The notes beneath the pieces are model-generated. The model was not told the DNA's origin. It searched no databases and saw only the letters and a program-made list of their open reading frames with translations. Positions 50,890-60,021 of a stretch of DNA of 64,000 bases are shown one piece after another. This DNA comes from JACPYF01 sp964348695 (lineage in GTDB: Bacteria; Patescibacteriota; Saccharimonadia; Saccharimonadales; Saccharimonadaceae): positions 40,854 through 104,853 of the forward strand of contig CAYGDI010000003.1 of NCBI GenBank assembly GCA_964348695.1, in the 5' to 3' direction. Position 1 is the stretch's first letter; the number at the start of each line of letters is the position of its first letter. Both the position numbers and the translations under genes were made by a program.

Positions 50890-53406
50890 ATGAAGAGACT
50901 TGTTGTTATCGACGGAAAGTCCGTATTTTATCGTGGGTACTATGCTATGCCAACCCTCGCGACTCGCGACGGGACGCCGACTGGTGGTGTTTATGGGTTC
51001 ACAGCGCTGTCGTTAGAGGTTATAAAGAGCCTAAAGCCAGATTACGTGGCAGTTGCCTGGGATAAACCAAAAACCAACATTCGACGCCGCAAAGAACTGT
51101 ATCCGGACTATAAAGCCGGTCGAAAGCCGGCACCACCTGATTTTTATGCGCAAATTCCAATTTTACACGAGTTACTAGAAGCTTTTGGTTGGCCGCTATA
51201 TGAATTTGATGATTACGAGGCAGACGATATTATGGGTGCGCTGTCGATTGATGCTAACAAAAAAGGTGTTGAAACGGCTCTGATAACATCTGATCTAGAC
51301 ATGCTGCAGCTAATCGACAATGATACGCACGTTTACGCTCTGAAAAAAGGTTTTTCACAAATTGAACAATTCGATCTAAAGTATTTCGAAGACAAATATG
51401 GTTTGAAGCAGCATCAATTTTTGGATCTAAAAGCCCTGCAAGGGGATAGCTCTGACAATATTCCAGGTGTGCCGGGTGTTGGGGCAAAAACAGCAACGAC
51501 TTTGTTGCAAAAATACGAGACATTGGATGGAATTTATGAGCATATTGATGAAATAACAGGCGGTGTTCACGACAAATTAGTTGCAGGCAAGGATAGTGCG
51601 TACCTCAGCAAAGAAATAGCACGTATATGGACAGATGCACCCGTAAAATTTGATCCTAATGCGACGGATATTAATAAATTAGATCGTAATAAATTGCGTG
51701 CAATGCTAGAAAAGCTAGAATTTCGCAGTTTGCTAAAGAATTTGCCAGAAGGTATGCAGGGAGAGCAGCGTGAGAATACTGATATTGTTCCTGCAAAAAT
51801 CCAGCCGCTAAATGATGCTGGCAGAACTAGCATTATCATGGCTGAGCGCGTAGTCGTTTCGCCTATACAGGACAAGTTGATAATTTCACCCGATGCCGAG
51901 AATGGTTATATTGTGTGTGTCAATGAAGCCATCAGCTTACTTAAAAAATCTCATATAATTTCGTATGACAGCAAATCAATCCTAAAAACTATGCTAGCCC
52001 ATGGCGATGAACTGCCTACTGTCACGCATGACATTCGCCAGGCCAGTTTTTTGCTAGACGCGTCGCGTGCAGTTTTGAGCTTGGATGACCTAGCGATGGT
52101 TGATTTGAACGAAGATGATGGCAGTAAAACAATTGCAGCTTTGTGGTCTATCTATGACCAGCAGCTACAGGCATTAAAAGAGCTACCTGGTGTCAGTAAG
52201 GTTGCATCAGAAATCGATTTTCCGCTAGTTAATGTCTTGGCTCGTATGGAATATTTTGGTATCAAGATTGAACCAAAATTCTTTGACAAAATGAGCGTCG
52301 ATCTAGCCTCACAACTAGAAAAGTTAGAAAAGAGTGCACACGACTTAGTCGGTTCCGAATTTAATCTAGCCAGTCCATCACAACTAGCAGTTGTTTTGTA
52401 TGAAAAGTTAGAACTACCAACCACAGGTGTAAAAAAGGGCAAAACAGGGTACTCTACTGGCATAAAGGAACTAGAAAAATTACGTGGTAAACACCCGATT
52501 ATCGAAATTATCGAAAAACACCGCGAACTCAGCAAGCTAAAGAACACATATGTTGATACCTTGCCAAAATTGGTCGATAAAAACAATCGTTTGCATACAA
52601 ATTTTCGCCAAGACGTCGCGGCAACAGGACGACTGTCTAGTATTGATCCGAACTTGCAAAATATACCAGTCCGCACCGAGCTGGGGCGCAAGATTCGTGA
52701 AGGATTTGTACCTGACAAAGGCTACGTATTTGTCAGTGCTGATTATTCACAATTTGAACTGCGTTTAGCGGCGGTTCTGAGTGGTGACAAGGACATGATA
52801 AATGCATTTAATAATGACGATGATATACATATTTTGACTGCCGCAGCAGTTGCAGGTGTAAAGCCTAGTGAAGTGACCAAAGAAATGCGTTATCGGGCAA
52901 AAGCAGTGAATTTTGGTATTTTGTACGGACAAGGTTCGCACGGATTAGCAATTGGCACGGGTATGACATTTGCCGAGGCAAAGGATTTTATTACAAAATA
53001 TTTCGAACTGAGACCAAAATTAAAAGGTTATATGGATGGACTGCGTGAAAAAGCTCACAATGACGGATATGTTGAGACTTTGCTGGGTCGTCGTCGTCCG
53101 ACTCCTGATGTAAAATCATCAAATTTTATAGTTCGCTCAGCGGCCGAGAGGGCAGCAATTAATATGCCTATTCAAGGTACAGCAGCAGATCTAACCAAAA
53201 TGGCGATGCTAGATGTCGAGAAAAAGTTGGGCAATTCGGGCAAGCAACTGCTGCAGATACATGACAGCATATTGGTTGAAGTCCATGAAAAAGATGCCGA
53301 AAAAGTTGGCGAGTTACTAAAAGAAACTATGGAAAATGTCTATCCAAAACTGGGTGTGAAACTGAAGGTTGATGTTAGTATCGGCAAAAACTGGGGCGAA
53401 GTATGA
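50890..53406 (+). CDS. polA: DNA polymerase I
   Basis: 838 residues. The N-terminal 5'-3' nuclease (residues ~1-290) has FYRGYYAMP, EADDIMGAL and DSSDNIPGVPGVGAKT. The middle domain lacks the DxE motif of a proofreading exonuclease, as in Taq and Bst polymerases, so 3'-5' activity is likely absent. Polymerase motifs A, B and C are intact: SADYSQFELRLAA, RAKAVNFGILYGQG and LQIHDSILVEV. It acts in Okazaki-fragment processing and repair. It overlaps the next gene by ATGA. Confidence 0.96.
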   Translation: MKRLVVIDGKSVFYRGYYAMPTLATRDGTPTGGVYGFTALSLEVIKSLKPDYVAVAWDKPKTNIRRRKELYPDYKAGRKPAPPDFYAQIPILHELLEAFGWPLYEFDDYEADDIMGALSIDANKKGVETALITSDLDMLQLIDNDTHVYALKKGFSQIEQFDLKYFEDKYGLKQHQFLDLKALQGDSSDNIPGVPGVGAKTATTLLQKYETLDGIYEHIDEITGGVHDKLVAGKDSAYLSKEIARIWTDAPVKFDPNATDINKLDRNKLRAMLEKLEFRSLLKNLPEGMQGEQRENTDIVPAKIQPLNDAGRTSIIMAERVVVSPIQDKLIISPDAENGYIVCVNEAISLLKKSHIISYDSKSILKTMLAHGDELPTVTHDIRQASFLLDASRAVLSLDDLAMVDLNEDDGSKTIAALWSIYDQQLQALKELPGVSKVASEIDFPLVNVLARMEYFGIKIEPKFFDKMSVDLASQLEKLEKSAHDLVGSEFNLASPSQLAVVLYEKLELPTTGVKKGKTGYSTGIKELEKLRGKHPIIEIIEKHRELSKLKNTYVDTLPKLVDKNNRLHTNFRQDVAATGRLSSIDPNLQNIPVRTELGRKIREGFVPDKGYVFVSADYSQFELRLAAVLSGDKDMINAFNNDDDIHILTAAAVAGVKPSEVTKEMRYRAKAVNFGILYGQGSHGLAIGTGMTFAEAKDFITKYFELRPKLKGYMDGLREKAHNDGYVETLLGRRRPTPDVKSSNFIVRSAAERAAINMPIQGTAADLTKMAMLDVEKKLGNSGKQLLQIHDSILVEVHEKDAEKVGELLKETMENVYPKLGVKLKVDVSIGKNWGEV

Positions 53407-53885
53407 TAGATAGGTTCAGAGGAGACTATTTTTTCTTGAGTAATATGTATGTTGTAGAGAATCAGCTAGTTACTCCTGACGGTATACAAGTACCAACGTC
53501 AGAACATTATTACATGTCAACTCGTTTTCAGAATAAACTTCCACGTATTGCAGTCGCGATGGCCATGGCGGAGGAAGGTGACACGCGACCGTATGCTCAA
53601 GGGGCGGCCGCTAAAAGGGCAGCTCACGATTTGATCAATCAAGGCAAATTGCATTTTGATCAGCCGCATGAACGTGTCATGTTGATGCAAAGGGCTGTAT
53701 TGGAAAAATTTAGTAAAAACCCTGATATAGCCCAGCAGTTGCTAGAGACGGGTGACGAAATATTAGTCGAAGGTAATACCTGGGGTGATAGGTTTTGGGG
53801 TGTTGATCCGATAGGGAGCGGTGACGGTCTTAATATGCTAGGGAGAGTACTTATGGCAACAAGAGAAAAGCTGAGGAAAGTCTAA
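53403..53885 (+). CDS. NADAR/YbiA family protein
   Basis: 160 residues, ATG overlapping the polA stop. The NADAR pattern is clear: FRGDYFFLSNMY, TSEHYYMSTRF, LLETGDEILVEGNTWGDRFW and the final GRVLMATREKL. NADAR-fold enzymes have been linked to ADP-ribose chemistry, including removal of ADP-ribose from guanine in some systems. Placement between polA and dut suggests a nucleotide or DNA hygiene role. It adds to the ADP-ribose genes at 23-36 kb. Confidence 0.85.
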   Translation: MIDRFRGDYFFLSNMYVVENQLVTPDGIQVPTSEHYYMSTRFQNKLPRIAVAMAMAEEGDTRPYAQGAAAKRAAHDLINQGKLHFDQPHERVMLMQRAVLEKFSKNPDIAQQLLETGDEILVEGNTWGDRFWGVDPIGSGDGLNMLGRVLMATREKLRKV

Positions 53886-54320
53886 ATGCGTGTAAAGATA
53901 AAAAGACTACGACCAAATATTGAACTACCTCGGTACCACACTACTGATTCTGCAGGAATGGATCTAATGGCAGCAATCGATACATCAATTACACTCAAAC
54001 CCCTGGAGCGAAAGCTAGTTCCAGCTGGTTTCTCTATAGAAATTCCGGCCGGCTATGAAGTACAGATTCGGGCACGCAGCGGTATGAGCCTCAAACACGG
54101 TATAACAGCGGCAAATGGTGTAGGTACTGTTGATGCCGATTTTCGTGGTGAGATATGCGCAATTTTGGTCAATCTAAGCAACCAGGATTTCACGATCGAG
54201 CCCGGTATGCGTGTTGCTCAAATGGTGTTGTCGAAATATGAGCAAATCGAGTGGGATGAAAGGAGTGAGCTAGGTAAAACAAAAAGAGGCGAGGGCGGCT
54301 ATGGTAGCACAGGACACTGA
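53886..54320 (+). CDS. dut: dUTP pyrophosphatase
   Basis: 144 residues, ATG directly after the previous stop. All five trimeric dUTPase motifs are present: SAGMDL, RARSGMSL, GTVDADFRG, MRVAQMV and the C-terminal glycine-rich RGEGGYGSTG. It hydrolyses dUTP to dUMP, limiting uracil in DNA. It sits near mutM and probably the uracil-DNA glycosylase at the window end. Confidence 0.97.
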   Translation: MRVKIKRLRPNIELPRYHTTDSAGMDLMAAIDTSITLKPLERKLVPAGFSIEIPAGYEVQIRARSGMSLKHGITAANGVGTVDADFRGEICAILVNLSNQDFTIEPGMRVAQMVLSKYEQIEWDERSELGKTKRGEGGYGSTGH

Positions 54321-55191
54321 CGTCATAAAGGTGCTGCAGGATGATGAAAATTTTTTAGTAGAAAAGATTCTATACAGTGACAGTAAAGCTATTCGCAAAT
54401 CCATAAAAAGTACAACTCCCCAGAGAAGGCGTGAAACTTTCAAGAATGACTCTATTGGAATAACAGAGTTTAAAAAACTTTCAAAAAACGTAATAAAAAT
54501 TAAATTTCGTGTTCCAAAGATTTATAAAGCTACCAACACCTGCCTAATATCCGAGTATTTTGAATACAAAACCCTCAGGGATTTATTGGGTACAGGCCGA
54601 GAGTTTGATTTTTTGAAAAAAATAGCCAATATATTAGCCGAGATTGATAAGGTTACTCCTACAGAAACACAGGAGCAAGATCACGAGTCTGCAACCTACA
54701 AGAATATTACAAAACGCATGGATACGTGGCTCGAACCCGCTATGAGCTCTGGTTTAATCAGCGAGCAAGATGCTCAAAAAGCCTACAATACAATCAAAAA
54801 ATATGCATCACATCTATCACCAAAGTACGCTCATGGTGATCTCAACCCGCTTGAACATTGTTTTTTGGATGATCATGGAGTCCTCTGTTTTATTGATTTT
54901 GAGAATTACAGTGCAATTAAGCCACGCTATTATGATGCTGCTTATTGCTTCATACGTGTATATTCACAAGCAAATCAAGACGGGCTTGCTGGTTATTTTT
55001 TAGATTATTTTATTCAACACTGCGAAGCATTCAATCGAGCAGATATGATAGCAGTTTTAACACAGCGATCTGTAGGTCTATGCTTCGATGCTATCAATGA
55101 TCAAAAAGAAGGCATCGACTATACGCAAAAAGCCAAGAAACTACTAGATTTGTGTATACAGGAAGATTTAGAGGCAATATTAAAACTCTAA
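54301..55191 (+). CDS. Phosphotransferase-like protein (APH fold)
   Basis: 296 residues, start overlapping dut by 20 bases behind GAGGG. The catalytic-loop region AHGDLNPLEHCFLDD resembles HGDLxxxN, but the Asn position is Glu (HGDLNPLE), and IDFENYSAIKP carries the metal Asp. This differs from the intact HHDARQAN site of the paralogue at 35399. The N-terminal region is polar and Lys-rich. The substrate is unknown. Confidence 0.6.
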   Translation: MVAQDTDVIKVLQDDENFLVEKILYSDSKAIRKSIKSTTPQRRRETFKNDSIGITEFKKLSKNVIKIKFRVPKIYKATNTCLISEYFEYKTLRDLLGTGREFDFLKKIANILAEIDKVTPTETQEQDHESATYKNITKRMDTWLEPAMSSGLISEQDAQKAYNTIKKYASHLSPKYAHGDLNPLEHCFLDDHGVLCFIDFENYSAIKPRYYDAAYCFIRVYSQANQDGLAGYFLDYFIQHCEAFNRADMIAVLTQRSVGLCFDAINDQKEGIDYTQKAKKLLDLCIQEDLEAILKL

Positions 55192-55211
55192 TCAACTATA
55201 ATAGTTAAGTG

Positions 55212-55778
55212 ATGGGTATAAAAGCGATTATTTTTGACTGTTTTGGCGTGCTGTATATGGGCGCACATCGAGCTTTGGAGGAGCGCTGGCCGCAGCATGC
55301 TATCGAGCTAGATAATCTAACCCGTCAACTAGACTATGGGTATATGGATAAAGATGAGTATTGCCTGCAGGCTAGTCAAGTTGTCGGAGTCGAGGCGGCA
55401 AAGATTGAAGATATACTGAAAAGTGAACACACTATCAACGCTCCACTGATAACTTATATTGAAAACGAGCTCAAACCAAAATACAAGATAGGTATGGTCA
55501 GTAATATCGGACGCGGTTGGATACAAAATATGTTCAACGACCATCTACTAAGCGATGTTTTTGATGTTGTAGTTCAAAGTGGTGACGAAGGCGTGACCAA
55601 GCCACATCCCCAGATATATGAGCTATGTGCCGAGAGGTTAGAGCTAGAGCCAGAAGCGTGCTTGTTCATAGACGATTTGCCTGAGAATATTGCAGGGGCA
55701 GATGCCGCTGGCATGCAGGGTGTTGTCTATGGCAACCTGTATGATCTAAAAAAAGAACTGAATGAACTGTTAAAATAA
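55212..55778 (+). CDS. HAD-family hydrolase
   Basis: 188 residues. ATG 55212 or GTG 55209 are possible; the -10 TATAAT (55197-55202) is 6 bases from GTG and 9 from ATG. HAD motifs: IIFDCFGVLY (nucleophile Asp, second position aromatic as in dehalogenase-type members), VSNIGRGW, VTKPHPQIYELC and FIDDLPENI. Probably a small phosphatase. It lies upstream of mutM by 4 bases; function in repair is not implied by sequence. Confidence 0.85.
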   Translation: MGIKAIIFDCFGVLYMGAHRALEERWPQHAIELDNLTRQLDYGYMDKDEYCLQASQVVGVEAAKIEDILKSEHTINAPLITYIENELKPKYKIGMVSNIGRGWIQNMFNDHLLSDVFDVVVQSGDEGVTKPHPQIYELCAERLELEPEACLFIDDLPENIAGADAAGMQGVVYGNLYDLKKELNELLK

Positions 55779-55782
55779 TAAT

Positions 55783-56658
55783 ATGCCGGAATTACCAGAA
55801 GTCGAGACAGTACGTGTAGGTTTGAAACGTCTGATAGTTAAAAAGGGAGTAGCTAGCGCCACACATAATTGGCCAAAAAGCTTTCCAAATAGCCAGAGTG
55901 ATGTAAATCAGTTTTTAATAGGCAGCAAAATTGCCGATGTGCGTCGTCGGGCAAAGGTTTTGATAATTGATCTAGATACTCAGTACAGCTTGGTGATACA
56001 TCTAAAGATGACAGGGCAATTGGTATATCGTGGGGCAGAAAATTTTGGAGCAGGGCATCCGAATGATAGCCTAATTGGTAAATTACCTGACAAATCTACC
56101 CGGGTCGAGATAACTTTTACTGATAAATCCAAACTATTCTTTAATGATCAGCGAAAATTTGGCTGGATGAGATTGCTGCCTACGGTTGAGGTACCAAATA
56201 TAGATTTTATGCGTCGTGTTGGTCCTGAACCGCTAGAAAAGTCATTTACTGATAAGATTTTATATGATCGTCTGCAACGTCGTAAAAACAGCTCTATCAA
56301 GGCCGCTCTGCTAGACCAGACGGTTCTGGCGGGTATCGGTAACATTTATGCCGACGAGAGCCTGTGGGGTGCTAAGATACACCCTGAAACCAAGGTTGGG
56401 CTGCTAACCAAGGTGCAAATTAAAAAACTATATACTGAAATAGTGACAGTTCTCAGACTATCAATAGAAAAAGGCGGCAGCACCGATAGAAACTACGTAA
56501 ATGCCGAAGGCAAAAAAGGCAGTTACATAGAATTTGCCAAAGTTTTTCGTCGCGAAAATCTACCATGTCCTAGGTGTTCTACGTCCGTCATTAAAACCCG
56601 TGTTGCTAGTCGTGGTACGCATCTTTGTCCTAAATGTCAGGTGGTGAAAAATGATTAG
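55783..56658 (+). CDS. mutM: Formamidopyrimidine-DNA glycosylase (Fpg/MutM)
   Basis: 291 residues. The N-terminal MPELPEVETVR contains the catalytic Pro and Glu. The H2TH domain includes GIGNIYADESLW, and the C-terminal zinc finger has CPRCSTSVIK and HLCPKCQ. It excises oxidised purines such as 8-oxoguanine and nicks the DNA. It is four bases downstream of the HAD gene and overlaps holA by 8 bases. Confidence 0.97.
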   Translation: MPELPEVETVRVGLKRLIVKKGVASATHNWPKSFPNSQSDVNQFLIGSKIADVRRRAKVLIIDLDTQYSLVIHLKMTGQLVYRGAENFGAGHPNDSLIGKLPDKSTRVEITFTDKSKLFFNDQRKFGWMRLLPTVEVPNIDFMRRVGPEPLEKSFTDKILYDRLQRRKNSSIKAALLDQTVLAGIGNIYADESLWGAKIHPETKVGLLTKVQIKKLYTEIVTVLRLSIEKGGSTDRNYVNAEGKKGSYIEFAKVFRRENLPCPRCSTSVIKTRVASRGTHLCPKCQVVKND

Positions 56659-57547
56659 TTTGCTGTATGGTGAGAACGATTTCGAGCTGAAAAAGCATTT
56701 GCGAAAATTAATCAGTGACTTTCCCGACAAAAACGCCATCGAAAAAATCGATGGTGATAGCATATCTGCAGATAATCTTGCTGACTTGCTGTCTGGCGTG
56801 AGCCTATTTTCGGCCAGTAGGTTAGTGATCATTTATGACGCTAGTGTGAACAAAGAAGTTTGGGAAAAGTTGGTTGATTATATTCAAACAGATACTCAAC
56901 TAATTTTAGTAGAATCCAGTCCAGATAAACGGACAAAGACGTTCAAGCAGCTGCAAAAACAAGCCACAGTTACAGAGTTTAAAAATAAAACAGATTCAGA
57001 GCTCAGGAATTGGTTGGCGGCAGAGGCAAAATCTATTAATCTAGAAATTAATCCTTCACTAGCGGAGAAAATAATCAACCGAGCCGGGTCGGATCAATGG
57101 AAGCTATCATTTGCGCTGCAAAAGCTGGCGCAGATGGATAAAATAGACGAGCAAGCGATTATTGATCTCATAGAACCATCAGCTCAGTCTAATGTTTTCA
57201 TTCTGATCGACGCTAGCTTGAGCCGATCGCCAGATAAAGTCCACGAATTGGTCAGCGAAATCGGCGTCACAGAAGACCCGTATTACTTTTTCGGACTGTT
57301 TTCTTCGCAAATATTTCAGCTAGTAACACTGGCTAGTAGCAATAAAAAGCCAGCTGATGTTGCCTCTGATCTAGGCGTACATCCGTATCCGTTGCAAAAA
57401 CTCAACAGCATATCCAAACAGCTAAATGAAAATGACCTACAGAAAATTTCCACTATCGTAGCCAAATGTGACAATCAACTCAAGCGTTCTGGTGCAGAGC
57501 CGTGGCTTGTTATAGAACAAGCTCTGATGAAGATTGCCAAAAGATGA
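56651..57547 (+). CDS. holA: DNA polymerase III delta subunit HolA
   Basis: 298 residues, start inside the mutM end. The pattern fits the clamp-loader delta subunit: MISLLYGENDFELKKHL at the N-terminus and a helical C-terminal domain (SNVFILIDASLSRSPDKVHE, LVIEQALMKIA). It lacks a full Walker A, as normal for delta. It opens the sliding clamp. It converges on rpsT with adjacent stop codons, a neighbour pair common in bacteria. Confidence 0.88.
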   Translation: MISLLYGENDFELKKHLRKLISDFPDKNAIEKIDGDSISADNLADLLSGVSLFSASRLVIIYDASVNKEVWEKLVDYIQTDTQLILVESSPDKRTKTFKQLQKQATVTEFKNKTDSELRNWLAAEAKSINLEINPSLAEKIINRAGSDQWKLSFALQKLAQMDKIDEQAIIDLIEPSAQSNVFILIDASLSRSPDKVHELVSEIGVTEDPYYFFGLFSSQIFQLVTLASSNKKPADVASDLGVHPYPLQKLNSISKQLNENDLQKISTIVAKCDNQLKRSGAEPWLVIEQALMKIAKR

Positions 57548-57916
57548 CTAGGCTTTTTTCACTGGCTTTTTCGCTGCAGGCTTTTTGGTAGCGACTTTTT
57601 TTGTTGCCGGTTTTTTTGCAGGAGCTTTTTTCGCAACTGTTTTTGTTGCTTTTTTCACTGTAGTAGCGAGTTTCACATTTGCGGCTTTTGCTTCTTTTGC
57701 AAGTTGTGCTTTGCGACGTGAAGCTGTATTTTTTTTGAGAAGATTTTTTTTGACTGCTTTGTCGTATTGACTTTGAGCTGCAGATAGGGTAGTCGCACTT
57801 GGTTTTGCACGAAATGCTTTTACTGCTGTCTTGATGTCGCCTTTTAGAGCGATATTGCGCGTACGTCTTTTCGCATTCTGATGCATACGTTTAATAGCAG
57901 ATTTGATGATTGGCAT
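57548..57916 (-). CDS. rpsT: 30S ribosomal protein S20 with long basic tail
   Basis: 122 residues, ATG 57916 behind AAAGGAAA. The S20 helical bundle is clear: SAIKRMHQNAKRRTRN at the start and LKKNTASRRKAQLAK near 80. The last ~40 residues are a Lys/Ala/Pro repeat tail (APAKKPATKKVATKKPAAKK) not found in E. coli S20. S20 binds 16S rRNA in early assembly. The start is upstream of a stretch with no further genes to 58020. Confidence 0.93.
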   Translation of the reverse strand: MPIIKSAIKRMHQNAKRRTRNIALKGDIKTAVKAFRAKPSATTLSAAQSQYDKAVKKNLLKKNTASRRKAQLAKEAKAANVKLATTVKKATKTVAKKAPAKKPATKKVATKKPAAKKPVKKA

Positions 57917-58019
57917 ATTGTTACTTTATTTCCTTTACTATGATTACCGAGATTTTGATAAAAGTTTCAAGTAGCTACTATAGCGTAGCAGGCCTAATCT
58001 GTAAAGAGTTAGCTACAAA

Positions 58020-59726
58020 CTACTGACCAGGAATTTTGAATTGGTCGGAAGGTGTTGCTGGTGCGGGTACTGTTTGAGGAGGAGGGATCGTGGTTGGTGT
58101 AGGGGCTGTACGTACCGCCTCTAAAGGAGTCGGTACTGTTGGTGGCAACGGGGGTAAATTCGAAAAATCTGGTAGTGGCGGTGGAGGCACTGGGGGTAAA
58201 CTAACACTAGATGCATCTGACTGATGAGCTCCTACATTTGCTTCAATGTCTGCCAACGTACCCGCTTTTGGCTCGTTTGATGTAACTTGGATATCCATCA
58301 CAGTAGGAGTTGGTTGGTCTGCCGTGTCAATTGGCGTAGTTTCGAGTTCTTTTCCGTGGGCTAGTCCTTCATGATTGAGTATTGTTTCGTTACGATGTCT
58401 GGATTCTTCCTCGCGTCTTTTATCGTCTACCTCTTGTGCCGTTGCGTTGATAACGCTCCCGAGGCTAGGCTCATGAAGATTTGGGTCACTCCATGCTCCA
58501 CTAGGCTTGCTATGGCCTATTAATGGGCTTTTTTTGGACTGTATTTTGGTTTGTGGCTTTGGCTCCTCCTCGGCTTTTGGTGTATCCTCTGGTGGTTTGA
58601 CGGGAGTATCTACGGCAGCTTCCAACTCTTCGTGAAGAGATTGTTCTAGTTCGCCATTTTGTGTGGTCGATCCTAGCTGCTCCAAGGCTTCATCGAGAGC
58701 TTCTTGCCCTGCGATTTCTTTGTTTCTTTTGTCATGTTCTTCAATACTTGCAGATTTTACAGGGGGTAGCTGAGGGGTATCGTCATCGCTGGCAGGTGTT
58801 GTGTTGCCATGGTCTATCTGTATTTGGCCAAGCGCTTCATCACTTTTGACCTTTTCTCCCTGTAGTTTCCCAGATGCTCCTTCGTCGAGAGCGACAGTTC
58901 CATCTGGGCGAGTTGTGCCACTGACAGATATTTCAGAAGCACTCTCAAGCTGGGTTGCAATGAGCTGTTGATTTGCACCAGCTGCCATGAGTTGTGCGGC
59001 GATGGTCATAGATTTGCTACTCGTGTATGAGTTTGAAAAACGATCTGTTGCTGCAACAACCCCAGTGAGTAGTGCAGTCGCTATTTGTTCATCTAGTAGG
59101 CCGCCCTTGAGCGATTCTCCGAGGGCAACGAGCATTTCACACAAGCTGCTGGCATTTTCATCCTTCCAATCAATAGATCCGAGAGTACTGTTTTTGTTCT
59201 GAGCATTAATAGTGGCTACAGTTGCATCATGTAGTATTTTGCCATGAGCACTGATAGCTTCATCGAGGACATCTTGATTTTCTACACCAAGTGCTAGTAC
59301 CAGCTCGACATTAAAATCGCCATGGCTAAACTGGAGGTCTTCTTGTGACAGATTTGTTCTGTATGGGGTAATAAATATTCGTACAACGTCACCCTCGACT
59401 TTGTAGCGTAGACGATCAGCCTTTTCTTTATCTATCGCTATGATAAAATCTCGCAGTGAATCGACATTGTGTTCCAGGGTTTTGTTTGGCTCCAAAAACT
59501 CGATAGCAGGGGGGATGGTTCCTGAAAAAACAGCGGTAGCGTGTTTATCGAGTTTGTTGAGCATAACAGTTAGAGCTAGAGCAGCAGAGAGTTCATCTAC
59601 ACTTGGATTTTTACTGACTGTAACCAAAATATTAGAAACTTCTTTTATACGTTCAGAGATCTGCTGTTTTGCAGATTGATCGGCTGTATTCTTTTCTTTT
59701 GGTTTGTTATCGACTTGGTCGTCCAT
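58020..59726 (-). CDS. DHH-like protein with acidic, proline-rich C-terminus
   Basis: 568 residues, ATG 59726. Residues ~35-290 resemble a DHH/DHHA1 phosphoesterase fold (NPSVDELSAALALTVMLNKL, then FLEPNKTL), but the metal-binding DHH triad is not recognisable, so activity is doubtful. The later half is low-complexity, rich in Glu, Asp, Pro and Thr and probably disordered, ending in poly-Pro stretches (LPPVPPPPLPDF). The combination resembles a scaffold or a regulator derived from a DHH enzyme. No neighbours share its strand. Confidence 0.5.
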   Translation of the reverse strand: MDDQVDNKPKEKNTADQSAKQQISERIKEVSNILVTVSKNPSVDELSAALALTVMLNKLDKHATAVFSGTIPPAIEFLEPNKTLEHNVDSLRDFIIAIDKEKADRLRYKVEGDVVRIFITPYRTNLSQEDLQFSHGDFNVELVLALGVENQDVLDEAISAHGKILHDATVATINAQNKNSTLGSIDWKDENASSLCEMLVALGESLKGGLLDEQIATALLTGVVAATDRFSNSYTSSKSMTIAAQLMAAGANQQLIATQLESASEISVSGTTRPDGTVALDEGASGKLQGEKVKSDEALGQIQIDHGNTTPASDDDTPQLPPVKSASIEEHDKRNKEIAGQEALDEALEQLGSTTQNGELEQSLHEELEAAVDTPVKPPEDTPKAEEEPKPQTKIQSKKSPLIGHSKPSGAWSDPNLHEPSLGSVINATAQEVDDKRREEESRHRNETILNHEGLAHGKELETTPIDTADQPTPTVMDIQVTSNEPKAGTLADIEANVGAHQSDASSVSLPPVPPPPLPDFSNLPPLPPTVPTPLEAVRTAPTPTTIPPPQTVPAPATPSDQFKIPGQ

Positions 59727-59832
59727 AGTAGTGTTTTTTTTTACAATATCTTACATTAAACTTTACCATGAACGTTTTCAACTCGTCAACTGTTTTTATA
59801 CTGTATTTTCCCTAAGACTACGACCTAGCCGA

Positions 59833-59935
59833 GAAAAGCGATGTTTTAGCTCCTGGATATTCGAGGACTACCCGAGTTTACGAGGGCGACCAACGGGAGT
59901 TCCGCAGGATACAAAGAGATAAAATATCGCTTTTC
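59833..59935. ncRNA. Candidate structured RNA between 58020 gene and truB
   Basis: Three nested stems close the region: GAAAAGCGATGTTTTA (59833-59848) with 59920-59935 (16 bp, one G-U), TCCTG (59851-59855) with CAGGA (59905-59909), and GGACT-A-CCCG (59865-59874) with CGGGAGT-T-CC (59894-59903). A TATACT box at about 59797 on the plus strand could be its promoter. It has no SRP, RNase P or tmRNA signature that I can see. Strand is uncertain because the stems are symmetric. Confidence 0.45.
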
Positions 59936-59966
59936 AACGCGATAGGGAGTGTCTTGAAAGTTTTGC

Positions 59967-59986
59967 CACACTTTTTAAAAAGTGTG
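59967..59986. repeat. 20-bp palindrome upstream of truB
   Basis: CACACTTTTTAAAAAGTGTG is a perfect palindrome about 35 bases before truB. It may be a weak terminator hairpin for the RNA candidate or a protein-binding site. Confidence 0.5.
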
Positions 59987-60021
59987 AAAGTAATGAGCTA
60001 AAGAGTTACAATATTCTAATA

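Noticed and set aside
59833..59935. SRP RNA, 6S RNA, RNase P RNA or tmRNA
   Set aside because: The conserved sequence blocks of these RNAs are not found; only a generic structured-RNA call is justified.
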